64,000 nucleotides of DNA from Planctomicrobium piriforme (GTDB lineage: Bacteria; Planctomycetota; Planctomycetia; Planctomycetales; Planctomycetaceae), in NCBI RefSeq assembly GCF_900113665.1, contig NZ_FOQD01000013.1, forward strand, positions 62,001 to 126,000. The letters are read 5' to 3'. The notes under the pieces were generated by a model. That model was not told the DNA's origin. It saw only the letters and a list, made by a program, of their open reading frames with translations, and searched no databases. This document shows positions 28,956 to 37,233 of the stretch, one piece after another (position 1 is the stretch's first letter; the number at the start of each line of letters is the position of its first letter). The translations under genes were made by a program, and so were the position numbers.

Positions 28956-30050
28956 ATGAAACACCTGCTCTGGACCCTGCTCCTCTTCACATTCTCCGCC
29001 ACCCTTTCTGCTGCCGAGCCAATCGACGTGCCGCGCACCTGGCAGGGCATCCCCGGGCTCGAACGCACCGCTAACGGGCGTCTCTTCGTCTCCTGGTTTA
29101 CCGGCGGCGAAAAAGAACCGGCCCCCGAGAACACCGTGTTGCTCTGTTACAGCGACGACAACGGGCAGACCTTCACCCAACCTAAACCGATGGCTGGCCC
29201 GATTGGATCTGGCAGGACATTCGATCCCACGCTGTGGATCGATCCGTACGGCAAGCTCTGGTACATCTTCAATCGCGGTGATAAGGACACGGCGCAGCAT
29301 GGCGTCTATGCCCGGACGTGTGCGAACCCGGACGCGATTCCGCCGGTCTTCAGCGAGGAGTTTCGCATCGGGTATGACGAAGTCCCCTACGCCTTCCGCA
29401 TGAACAAGCCGACCGTCCTCTCCACAGGCGAATGGGTCATGCCTGTCACGCTGGCGCAGGAACCGATTCACGACTGGTTTGCCGGTCCCAAACAATTGCA
29501 GGGGGTTGGCATCTCGCCGGATCAGGGGAAGACCTGGCAACTCTTCGGGGCGCTCAAGGCGCCGCATTGGGCACTCGAAAACATGATCGTCGAACGCCGC
29601 GACGGCACCCTCTGGATGCTCATCCGCACTGGCGGCGGCGTCTTGTGGGAAAGCACCTCGAACGATCGCGGCCGCACCTGGACCGAGGCCACTCCCAGCA
29701 CGATACCCAACCCCGGCTCGCGGTTCTTCATCCGCCGCCTCGCCTCAGGCAATCTGCTGCTGGTGAACCACTACAAATTCAAAGGCCGCAGCCACCTCAC
29801 CGCCCGACTCTCGACCGACGACGGCCACACCTGGAACGGAGGCCTGCTGCTGGATGAACGCAGCAACATCTCCTACCCGGACGGCGTTCAAGCCAAAGAC
29901 GGTTTGATCTGGCTGATCTACGACCGCGAACGCCACAAAGCCGCCGAGATCCTGCTGACGACCTTTCACGAAGAAGACGTGGCCGCCGGAAAAGACGTCT
30001 CAGGCCAGGTGCGACTCAAACAGGTCGTGAACCGGCTGGGGCGGGAGTGA
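28956..30050 (+). CDS. Secreted sialidase-like (BNR/Asp-box) protein
   Basis: 364 aa from the ATG at 28956, followed by a clear signal peptide (residues 1-19, cut after SAA). Asp-box repeats SDDNGQTF, SPDQGKTW, SNDRGRTW and STDDGHTW mark a six-bladed propeller of the exo-alpha-sialidase superfamily. Planctomycete relatives usually lack proof of sialidase activity, and the Arg triad cannot be assigned with certainty here, so glycan binding or hydrolysis is the safe statement. It would act in the periplasm or outside the cell. A sulfatase for sulfated glycans lies 15 kb away, in keeping with a glycan-degrading lifestyle. Confidence 0.85.
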   Translation: MKHLLWTLLLFTFSATLSAAEPIDVPRTWQGIPGLERTANGRLFVSWFTGGEKEPAPENTVLLCYSDDNGQTFTQPKPMAGPIGSGRTFDPTLWIDPYGKLWYIFNRGDKDTAQHGVYARTCANPDAIPPVFSEEFRIGYDEVPYAFRMNKPTVLSTGEWVMPVTLAQEPIHDWFAGPKQLQGVGISPDQGKTWQLFGALKAPHWALENMIVERRDGTLWMLIRTGGGVLWESTSNDRGRTWTEATPSTIPNPGSRFFIRRLASGNLLLVNHYKFKGRSHLTARLSTDDGHTWNGGLLLDERSNISYPDGVQAKDGLIWLIYDRERHKAAEILLTTFHEEDVAAGKDVSGQVRLKQVVNRLGRE

Positions 30051-30096
30051 ACGAGTTGGACCAGGTGATGTGGCTGGTGCCAGAGGGCAAGAAAAA

Positions 30097-30474
30097 ATGG
30101 CCGCAACAAAAAAGCTCTTGATTAGCTTTGACCCTTCACGACCAGACTCTCGAAAGACGGACATTCTGATCCCGTGGGACCGAGACAGTCGTAGAGTGCT
30201 TTGGGGGCTGAACTCCGGAAAAGAAGCAGAACTCGGCGTTATGATTTATGTTGGACAATCGATTTCGGAAAACGACCTTTTCGCCAGACTGATCGATTCA
30301 GGAGCAACAATCTCTGATATCGAATCAACGATGACGTTGTTGAGATCCTACGTTGCTGCGCTGTCCGTAATTAAAGTCGGCGGCGTAGCACGCGTTGCCC
30401 CGGTCGATCAAGCCGAGCCATTGAAAGTTGACCTGGAACTTGTCGCGAAGTCACCCGCTGCTTACAAATCTTAA
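30097..30474 (+). CDS. Hypothetical protein
   Basis: 125 aa from the ATG at 30097, with GAGGG upstream; a GTG at 30070 in frame is less likely. No family was recognised. The sequence is of mixed character without membrane segments or a signal. Codon choice looks more AT-rich than in neighbouring genes, as for the two genes that follow, which suggests an accessory segment. Confidence 0.5.
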   Translation: MAATKKLLISFDPSRPDSRKTDILIPWDRDSRRVLWGLNSGKEAELGVMIYVGQSISENDLFARLIDSGATISDIESTMTLLRSYVAALSVIKVGGVARVAPVDQAEPLKVDLELVAKSPAAYKS

Positions 30475-30492
30475 CTATTCCGCAAGCAAGGC

Positions 30493-30723
30493 TTACCATT
30501 CATCATGATCGCTCCTTTCGCAGCCATCCTTAATGGCCTGCGACATGGCGTCCAGGTCGGATGCGTCGATGGTTCCCGCGAATCTCAGCAATCTCGCCCC
30601 CTGCCTTCCGGGAACAGGCGATAAGGTCAGCGTCCGCGCGAACTCCAGCACCTGCCGTTGTTGCTCCACGGCCAGTTCGTCCAGACAAGCGGATAGCGCA
30701 TCTTCAATCGTGGCATCAACCAT
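30493..30723 (-). CDS. Orphan antitoxin-like small protein
   Basis: 76 aa from the ATG at 30723. The opening (DALSACLDELAVEQQRQVLEFARTL) and the end (LLRFAGTIDASDLDAMSQAI then DHDEW) follow a pattern seen in VapB/DUF2281-like antitoxins, where the first half is DNA-binding or dimerising and the tail binds the toxin. No toxin gene lies on either side: the plus-strand hypothetical gene ends 18 bp away and the next minus-strand gene encodes a secreted protein. Confidence 0.55.
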   Translation of the reverse strand: MVDATIEDALSACLDELAVEQQRQVLEFARTLTLSPVPGRQGARLLRFAGTIDASDLDAMSQAIKDGCERSDHDEW

Positions 30724-30883
30724 GCAGTTCCCATTCGCCCGTTCAGGTACTGAGACTTCAGTCAGGGACTGGCAGCGGGGCAATCGAAGAAAAGGAATCT
30801 TTCAATGCCCGGCATGTGGGTGCATGACGACTTCACACCTCGTCCCACAAAAATTATCGCCCCACCCTGACAACAGGCGCCGG

Positions 30884-31828
30884 TTAATCGCCTTTACGCG
30901 CATCCATGACGAGGGCGCCTGGTACCACATTAAAGCTGGAGGCTTCAAACAAACGATCCGGGATGGGCTCGTTCACATGAGTCCATGTGAACGTCACAAA
31001 GCAAGACCTGCTATCGCGGCCGAAATTCTCGAACTGTACTACTTCAGGGAGCCACACATCGTTCCTTTGAGCCCACTTGAGATGACCTGAGACAGTGACA
31101 TTCCCCCAGTCATCCCCTTCGTTGCGTCGTTCCCACAAATCGTATTGCTCAACCGTAAAGCCTCGCTGAGTGTCGACCAGCAATTCGGCCTTCACATGTG
31201 CATTCGGAGCCAACGTCAATCGACGCTTTCCATCGGCTTCATGGACAATCGCAGTCACTTTGATCTCTTCGAGCCTTTTCAATGCCCGTTCCAGCGTGAC
31301 CGATCTGTCGATTGTGTCCCACCCCATGAGCCCGAAGGTCCGCCAATCGATGACAGATCCGTTGTCAGGCGGAGTGAAATCCGCGGCTCCAATGAAGACA
31401 CAGTTCGACGGATGCATGCCAGAGATAAAGTCGATGAAGATCGTTTTTTCGCGGGTTTTTGCGAACTGATAACCAATCTCCTCCACTGATGCAGTGCCAG
31501 TCGCCGGATCGTTTCGAACAATAGGGTCCATTCGATCAAAGCGAAGCCGATCATTCACGTCATCGAAAGCCGCCATCCATTTTACGATCCCCTCACGATT
31601 GCCGTCCGCCCGCTTCTCGATGACTGCCTTACCTTCAACTTGCCAGATGCCGCTTCTAACGGCGAGCCGAGACTCGCGAATCCCTTTCAGAATCCAATCC
31701 CGCTCGGACTCCAGAGAGTTTGACTGTTCCTGCGAATAGACACCCGACGAACAGGACAGCACAAACAGGAAACAGAGACTCAAATGTGCCCGCCTGAACA
31801 TTCCACTGCGAAGCGACACGTCACACAT
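30884..31828 (-). CDS. Secreted protein of unknown function
   Basis: 314 aa. CAGGAGAG lies 5 nt before the ATG. A signal peptide covers about residues 12-33 (LSLCFLFVLSCSSGVYSQ); a lipobox reading at VLSC is possible but weak. The remainder is probably beta-rich, with repeated strand segments such as TVSGHLKWAQRNDVWLPEVV and SCFVTFTWTHVNEPIPDRLF, and resembles exported planctomycete proteins that share an outer-membrane-lipoprotein-carrier-like curved sheet. The likeness is only structural impression. It stands alone on the minus strand. Confidence 0.6.
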   Translation of the reverse strand: MCDVSLRSGMFRRAHLSLCFLFVLSCSSGVYSQEQSNSLESERDWILKGIRESRLAVRSGIWQVEGKAVIEKRADGNREGIVKWMAAFDDVNDRLRFDRMDPIVRNDPATGTASVEEIGYQFAKTREKTIFIDFISGMHPSNCVFIGAADFTPPDNGSVIDWRTFGLMGWDTIDRSVTLERALKRLEEIKVTAIVHEADGKRRLTLAPNAHVKAELLVDTQRGFTVEQYDLWERRNEGDDWGNVTVSGHLKWAQRNDVWLPEVVQFENFGRDSRSCFVTFTWTHVNEPIPDRLFEASSFNVVPGALVMDARKGD

Positions 31829-31968
31829 TGATGCTCTCCTGATGCAGTCGCGATCTCAATTTCAGCGAGCGGCCTTCGACCTTGGGCGGCATACAGAGTA
31901 ACCTGAATTCAACATCAATTCCATATCCTTCAGAGAGGTGCCAAGCTACGAGTGAGGCATTGCAGCAA

Positions 31969-32346
31969 TCACTTCCCTTGCACTGCACCACCTTGAACGC
32001 CAAACAACTCACGCAACAGCAGCACCGTCAACACAGTATGCACCCCCACGGCCGGCCATAGGAGCGGGCCGAACCATTCGCCGCGGATGCCCAGCCAGGT
32101 GAGATACAGCGTTACGAGGACGCCGTAGGTCGCCATGCCGAATGCCGCCCCGCGCGCCTGAGACTTGCCCGGCCAGCAGGCGAATCCGAGCGACAACAGG
32201 CTGATCCCCGTCAGGCGGCCAATCGTGACCGGCAGACCTGAGAGCTCCGACCCCAGCAGGAGTTTCGCAAAGAACACCGGAGCGACAATCAACGCCACAC
32301 CTGTCGCAATTTCGAAGATCGCAGCAGCAGCCAGTGGTTTGTTCAT
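31969..32346 (-). CDS. Small membrane protein, four helices
   Basis: 125 aa from the ATG at 32346; a longer frame from 32451 adds a basic leader without a ribosome site. Four hydrophobic helices span most of its length (about 4-24, 38-60, 67-90 and 96-115). It ends GVQGGAVQGK. No family was recognised with certainty. It lies 106 bp after the PPK2 gene on the same strand. Confidence 0.65.
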   Translation of the reverse strand: MNKPLAAAAIFEIATGVALIVAPVFFAKLLLGSELSGLPVTIGRLTGISLLSLGFACWPGKSQARGAAFGMATYGVLVTLYLTWLGIRGEWFGPLLWPAVGVHTVLTVLLLRELFGVQGGAVQGK

Positions 32347-32452
32347 GAAGGGGCCTTTTTTCAAAGTTGCGTCGTGCCTGGATAAACGAGGGATCACAAT
32401 ACCCTTTGTCTCTCTGAGACCTTGGCGTCCTCTGCGTTTCAAAATCCCCACT

Positions 32453-33256
32453 TCACTCCAGCTTCAACCCCTTCAGCCCTTCCGCCAACGGCGGATACTG
32501 CGGATTCATCTCGTGCAGCGTCTCCGTGATCACCTGCGCCACGGCCCAATTACGATACCAGTTGTGGTCGCCGGGGATGACGTGCCAGGGGGCGTAATCA
32601 GTCGAGCACTTCGACAGAACATCCTCATAGGCTGCCATGTACTTGTCCCACTTTTGACGCTTCTTGATGTCGTCGATGGAGAACTTCCAGTGCTTCTCAG
32701 GGTCATCCAGACGTTCCTGAAAACGCTCCAACTGTTCTTCTCTGGAGATGTGAATGAAGAACTTGAGAATCCGCGTGCCGTTGTCCGACAGGTACTTCTC
32801 AAACTGATTGATCTGCTCGAATCGGGCTTCCCACATCTTTTTCGGGACCAGTTCATCCACGCGTACCACCAGCACGTCTTCATAATGCGAACGGTTGAAG
32901 ACCGCGATCATCCCTTTGGCGGGGACGCGCTGGTGAATCCGCCACAGGTAATCGTGTGACAACTCTTCAGCGGAAGGAGCCTTGAAGGATTCGATCCGTA
33001 TCCCTTGCGGATTGACTTCCTTAAACACGCTGCGAGTCACCCCGTCTTTCCCGCCGGCGTCCATCGCCTGCAGCACGATCAACAGCTTTTGTCGCCCTTC
33101 GGCATACAACCGTGTCTGCAGGTCATCGAGTTCATTGCGAAACCGCTTAAACTCGCGATCCGCCTGATCGCGATCATCGTGATACTCTTTCCCTCTGGTC
33201 GAGATCTTCGAGAGATCGACCTTCTCTCCCGGGGCAATGCGATGCGAGTGCGGCAT
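32453..33256 (-). CDS. ppk2: Polyphosphate kinase 2 family protein
   Basis: 267 aa, the usual length of a single-domain PPK2. These enzymes move phosphate between polyphosphate and nucleotides in the cytosol. Walker A MDAGGKDG is at 65-72, Walker B FNRSHYEDVLV at 120-130, and the lid segment RQKWDKYMAAYEDVLSKC follows with its Arg/Lys pair. The motif set is that of the PPK2 class acting on nucleoside mono- and diphosphates, but class cannot be fixed by eye. The Pst operon 15 kb away is a functional link through phosphate storage, not through position. Confidence 0.93.
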   Translation of the reverse strand: MPHSHRIAPGEKVDLSKISTRGKEYHDDRDQADREFKRFRNELDDLQTRLYAEGRQKLLIVLQAMDAGGKDGVTRSVFKEVNPQGIRIESFKAPSAEELSHDYLWRIHQRVPAKGMIAVFNRSHYEDVLVVRVDELVPKKMWEARFEQINQFEKYLSDNGTRILKFFIHISREEQLERFQERLDDPEKHWKFSIDDIKKRQKWDKYMAAYEDVLSKCSTDYAPWHVIPGDHNWYRNWAVAQVITETLHEMNPQYPPLAEGLKGLKLE

Positions 33257-33313
33257 TCAACTGACTCCTTCGGTCCCAGGCCCCGCATGGGGACGCCATG
33301 ACAATGAACTGCG

Positions 33314-33709
33314 TTACTCTCGTTTCCATCGGCCGCCAAACGAATATGGCCACAGCAGGAGAAATCGCAGAGCCCCCGTACTCTCAGTTTGGACTTTCAT
33401 TTGCTTTGCACAAAGTTCAATCCTCGTATCGCATATCGCACATTTAACGACTTCCAAAGGCCAATTCTGCGAAACGGTCGAATAGTGAAGATTGGGATCG
33501 CGGCAAACAGGGCAACGGGGCAGTAACAAAGGGAACCAATGAAGCGCGCGATACAACACAGAAGTTGCCACCAGACCTCCGAATGTAGCTCCTACCACAC
33601 GAACAAAATTGCGAAATGGAAGGTTGGAGGGGATGACTTGATCGATTGCAATTAAGGGTAATGCAATGCAAATAATAAAAACGATCAAGTCGACTATTGA
33701 GAATCTCAT
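33314..33709 (-). CDS. Membrane protein with C-terminal CxxC pairs
   Basis: 131 aa from the ATG at 33709, with GGAGAGGG upstream. Two membrane helices (about 5-25 and 37-62) precede a CPVC and a CAIC pair spaced about 22 residues, which should form a zinc ribbon. It ends with a hydrophobic WPYSFGG segment. No family was recognised. It lies only 34 bp after the UvrA paralogue. Confidence 0.65.
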   Translation of the reverse strand: MRFSIVDLIVFIICIALPLIAIDQVIPSNLPFRNFVRVVGATFGGLVATSVLYRALHWFPLLLPRCPVCRDPNLHYSTVSQNWPLEVVKCAICDTRIELCAKQMKVQTESTGALRFLLLWPYSFGGRWKRE

Positions 33710-33743
33710 GGCCCTCTCCACTGATGCTTCGGACTGCCAATCT

Positions 33744-36700
33744 TTACGTCACCGCATCCACAAACTCTTTCAGAAACGCCTTCAGCTCTTTCGCTTTCAC
33801 CTGCGCGGCGGTCGTCAGTTCAATTTTGATGGCGTCCTGACCGCTGCGGTGCGGGGTGATTTCGCGGTGCTTGCCCAGTGAGGCGATCTGCCCCAGCGCG
33901 AACTGCCCGGTTTTGCTGTAGAGCGTCAGATACAGAGCATCACGGCGTTTGGTTTGGAGTTCGGCGACAGTCTCTTTCGAACTGCTGATTCGGTATGCCA
34001 CCATTGTCTTGTTCGACCAATCGGGTTGCAGCCTGGCGAAGGCATCATCCAGCACGCCGAACAGATCTTCGAGGACTTCGGCCTTCCAGGCGACCCGTTT
34101 CGCCGACGGGAACCCCTTACGGGAAATGTGCCACTTTCGTCCCAGGACCTTCCACGGCGCGAGGTCTTCGATCGACTGCCCGGTCTTCTCAACCTGACCG
34201 AGATAGGCCGACGATGCCTGTTTCAGAAACTGCCGGAACTCCGTTGTCTCGATCTCTTCCAGCCAGTGAACGTCAATGACCACTTCCTGAAAAGCCCCCT
34301 TCTGCTGGCTCACCCGCACGCGATCACTGCGGTTGTAGATCGGGAGTTCGTCGAGATCATTCACCGACTTCAGCCGAATCTTCCGCTGCAGCTCGGCCTC
34401 GTTGAAGGTCCCCTTCGGCACCCGAAACGAGAGCCGCAACAGCCATTCATCGCCGGTGAGGGCATGGAAGAACCAGCCGGTGCCGGCCTTCTTCTCGGCA
34501 GTGATCTCAACCCGAGCCTGATCGTTCCAGTTGGCGGGCTTCAGGCCGTCGAACTCGGCCAGTTGATCCACCACCCAGCCGAGCGCCGAGCCTTCCCAGC
34601 GGCACTCTTTGCCATTCCTGGAAATCCTGGTCTCGGTGTGCCATTTCCGGCCATCCGTCTGCCAGGGAGCGGCCGTCTGCCGGCCCACCGCGGCAATGTC
34701 GATGTCCCCCTTTTTCTTCTTCGCGGCAGCGGCGACGTCGAACAGATCGAGTTCCTGACGCTCGTCCTGTTCGAGAATGGGGGCCAGCAACTCGCCGGTC
34801 CAACTGCGAAAGCGTTGCTCGGCAACAAAATCAACGGTTTTCTTCGTGCGTCGCTTCTTGCCGTTCGTCGGCCCGCCATGCACCCGTTGGGCCTGCGTGA
34901 CGACATCTTCCGGCGTCCCTGTCGCGACGATCCAGCCTCCCCCGATGCCGGCCTCTGGCCCCAGGTCCACAATCCAGTCTGCCGTTTTGATGACGTCGAG
35001 ATTGTGCTCGATCACGACTGCCGTGTTCCCCTGCTCGACCAGGCTGTTGAGCACCTTCAGCAGTTTCGAAATATCGTCGAAGTGCAGACCCGTCGTCGGT
35101 TCGTCCAGCAGATAGAGCGTGCGGCCTGTGTTCGGCTTCGCCAGTTCCGCCGCCAGCTTCACGCGCTGGGCTTCCCCCCCGCTGAGCGTCGTCGCCGATT
35201 GGCCGAGCGTCAGATACTCCAGTCCGATTGCCGCCAGCGTTGCCAGCGGCGCGCGGATCTTGGGAATGTTGTCGAACACTTCAAGCGCCTGCCCGATCGA
35301 CATCTCCAGCACGTCGGCAATCGAGTGCCCTTTGTATTTCACCGCCAGCGTTTCGAGGTTGTAACGCTTGCCGTGACAGGTGTCACACTCCACCCACACA
35401 TCCGGCAGGAAGTGCATCTCGATCTTCTTCTGACCGAGACCTTCGCAGTCTTCGCAGCGTCCCCCTGCCCGATTGAAGCTGAACCGCCCTGGCTTAAAGC
35501 CGCGAATCTTCGAATCGGGCAGTTTGCTGAACAGCTCGCGAATCGGATCGAACACGCCGGTGTACGTTGCCGGATTCGAAGCCGGCGTCGCCCCCAGCGG
35601 CTGCTGGTCGACCGCGATGACCCGACTGATCTGATCGACGCCTGACAGCGTGTCATATGGCCCCGGTGCCGGTCCCTGTCTGCGCAGATAACGAGACACC
35701 GCCCTGGCGAGCGTCTCCTGAATCAATGAACTCTTCCCCGACCCCGACAGACCGGTAATACAGGTAAGCGTCCCCAGAGGAATCCTTAGCTCCACATCCC
35801 GCAGGTTGTTCTGACGGCACCCCGTCATCTCCAGCCAGCCGCCGCCAGGCGCCGGGTGATAGGCCTCTTTCACATTCGCCGGATCGTCAATCGGTCCCGA
35901 CGATTCATCGAGCAACCGCATCCGCCGGTGAAGGGGGATGGGAATCGATTTCTGACCTGACAGGTACTCGCCCGTCAGCGACCCGCGCGGATTGCGCTTC
36001 AACTCCTGCGGCGTCCCCTCCGCAGTGATCGTCCCGCCGAACCGACCTGAGCCAGGGCCGAAATCATACAGCCGATCCGCCGCTTCCAGCACCTCGCGGT
36101 CATGCTCGACGAGAACCACGGTATTGCCGAGATCTCGCAACTTCTCAAGAGCCTGCACGAGTCGTCCGTTATCGCGGGGATGCAGACCAATTGTCGGCTC
36201 ATCGAGGACATACAGCACCCCAGTGAGCGCCCGTCCGATCTGCCCCGCGAGTCGAATCCGCTGGGATTCTCCGCCTGACAACGTTGGCATCCCACGATTG
36301 AGCGTCAGGTAATGCAGACCGACATCGATGAGAAACGACAGCCGATGAATCGCCTCATTCAACAGGTCGCCTGCGATCTTCTGCTGCCCTTTATCAAGCT
36401 GCAGCGACTTCAGGTAATCGAGCACTTCATTCAGCGGCAACCCGCACAACGATGGCAATGTTTTGTCGTTCAGCCGCACCGCGGCCGCATCTTCCCGCAT
36501 CCGATCCCCATGACAGACCGAACAGGGCTTCTCCCCCATCAGATCCTGCAGTTTCATCCTGTACGGGTACGAAACGCGCGAGGCCTCTTCGATCGCCGGA
36601 TAGATCCCTTTGAACTGCACGGAAATCGGCCGTGCCGTACCGGGAAACTTCACGCTCACCCAGCGATCACCCGTCCCCTGCAACACCAGCCGCTGCTGTC

Positions 36701-36965
36701 GCGGCGGCAGTTGATACCAGGGTTGATCGAGCGGAATATCGAACTGCTCTCCCAGGGCATTCAGGATGGCAGCGAAGGCAGGCGAACTGGACGGCCGCGG
36801 CCACGCAGAAATCGCCCCGGCGCGCAGCGACAGATTTGGATTCGCCACGATCGCCGACTGATTCGTCCCCAGCTCCGTCCCGAGCCCTTCACAGGCAGGA
36901 CACCACCCGAGCGGGCTGTTGAAGGAGAAATTCTGCGGCGAGAGTTCTTCAAAACTACGGGGCAT
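33744..36965 (-). CDS. UvrA-like ABC ATPase, N-terminally truncated, with C-terminal extension
   Basis: 1073 aa. From residue 10 on it aligns by motif with UvrA, starting at LSPQNFSFNSPLGWCPACEG. That point falls inside the first zinc finger: the second CxxC pair (C22, C25) is present but the first pair, the NBD1 Walker A and the UvrB-binding region (roughly 260 residues in UvrA) are missing. NBD1 signature TLSGGESQR (228-236) and Walker B YVLDEPTIGLH remain. NBD2 is complete: GLSGSGKS 405-412, zinc finger C504/C507/C527/C530, TLSGGEAQR 593-601, LLDEPTTGLH. Residues about 711-1073 are an added domain of unknown fold. A TGA four codons upstream closes the frame. Classical UvrABC excision is unlikely. 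Confidence 0.88.
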   Translation of the reverse strand: MPRSFEELSPQNFSFNSPLGWCPACEGLGTELGTNQSAIVANPNLSLRAGAISAWPRPSSSPAFAAILNALGEQFDIPLDQPWYQLPPRQQRLVLQGTGDRWVSVKFPGTARPISVQFKGIYPAIEEASRVSYPYRMKLQDLMGEKPCSVCHGDRMREDAAAVRLNDKTLPSLCGLPLNEVLDYLKSLQLDKGQQKIAGDLLNEAIHRLSFLIDVGLHYLTLNRGMPTLSGGESQRIRLAGQIGRALTGVLYVLDEPTIGLHPRDNGRLVQALEKLRDLGNTVVLVEHDREVLEAADRLYDFGPGSGRFGGTITAEGTPQELKRNPRGSLTGEYLSGQKSIPIPLHRRMRLLDESSGPIDDPANVKEAYHPAPGGGWLEMTGCRQNNLRDVELRIPLGTLTCITGLSGSGKSSLIQETLARAVSRYLRRQGPAPGPYDTLSGVDQISRVIAVDQQPLGATPASNPATYTGVFDPIRELFSKLPDSKIRGFKPGRFSFNRAGGRCEDCEGLGQKKIEMHFLPDVWVECDTCHGKRYNLETLAVKYKGHSIADVLEMSIGQALEVFDNIPKIRAPLATLAAIGLEYLTLGQSATTLSGGEAQRVKLAAELAKPNTGRTLYLLDEPTTGLHFDDISKLLKVLNSLVEQGNTAVVIEHNLDVIKTADWIVDLGPEAGIGGGWIVATGTPEDVVTQAQRVHGGPTNGKKRRTKKTVDFVAEQRFRSWTGELLAPILEQDERQELDLFDVAAAAKKKKGDIDIAAVGRQTAAPWQTDGRKWHTETRISRNGKECRWEGSALGWVVDQLAEFDGLKPANWNDQARVEITAEKKAGTGWFFHALTGDEWLLRLSFRVPKGTFNEAELQRKIRLKSVNDLDELPIYNRSDRVRVSQQKGAFQEVVIDVHWLEEIETTEFRQFLKQASSAYLGQVEKTGQSIEDLAPWKVLGRKWHISRKGFPSAKRVAWKAEVLEDLFGVLDDAFARLQPDWSNKTMVAYRISSSKETVAELQTKRRDALYLTLYSKTGQFALGQIASLGKHREITPHRSGQDAIKIELTTAAQVKAKELKAFLKEFVDAVT

Positions 36966-37126
36966 AAAGCAGCTTCATCGCAGGTCAGATCGACAGAATG
37001 GCCGGAACCATCAGTGTAGCAGGGTGTGAACAGACGGACAGGGGGCGGTGAAAATGAAATAGAATCGAGATTTCCGCTGCATCTGTTGACAGAGATTGCA
37101 CTTAGCAGAATATCAACGCCACAGGA

Positions 37127-37185
37127 CTGAATTGCATTTTCACCACAGAAAAGTCAATTCAGCAAACCAATATTGACATATGTCA
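37127..37185 (+). promoter_or_regulatory. Palindromic operator and promoter region of the second fic gene
   Basis: TGACATATGTCA (37174-37185) is a perfect 12-bp palindrome, and its left side completes a TTGACA -35 box (37173-37178). A -10 box is less clear, with AATCTA about 18 bp on. Upstream, CTGAATTG (37127-37134) and CAATTCAG (37155-37162) form an inverted repeat. The region is AT-rich against its surroundings. The design suggests repression, possibly by the winged-helix tail of Fic itself. Confidence 0.5.
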
Positions 37186-37233
37186 CAAAAAATATCAATC
37201 TAAACGGAAGCCATTGAACTTCATGGGTGATCT

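Noticed and set aside
36966..37233. Missing N-terminal part of the UvrA paralogue in another frame
   Set aside because: The minus-strand frames of this gap contain stops and no UvrA motifs, and the gap is three times too short.
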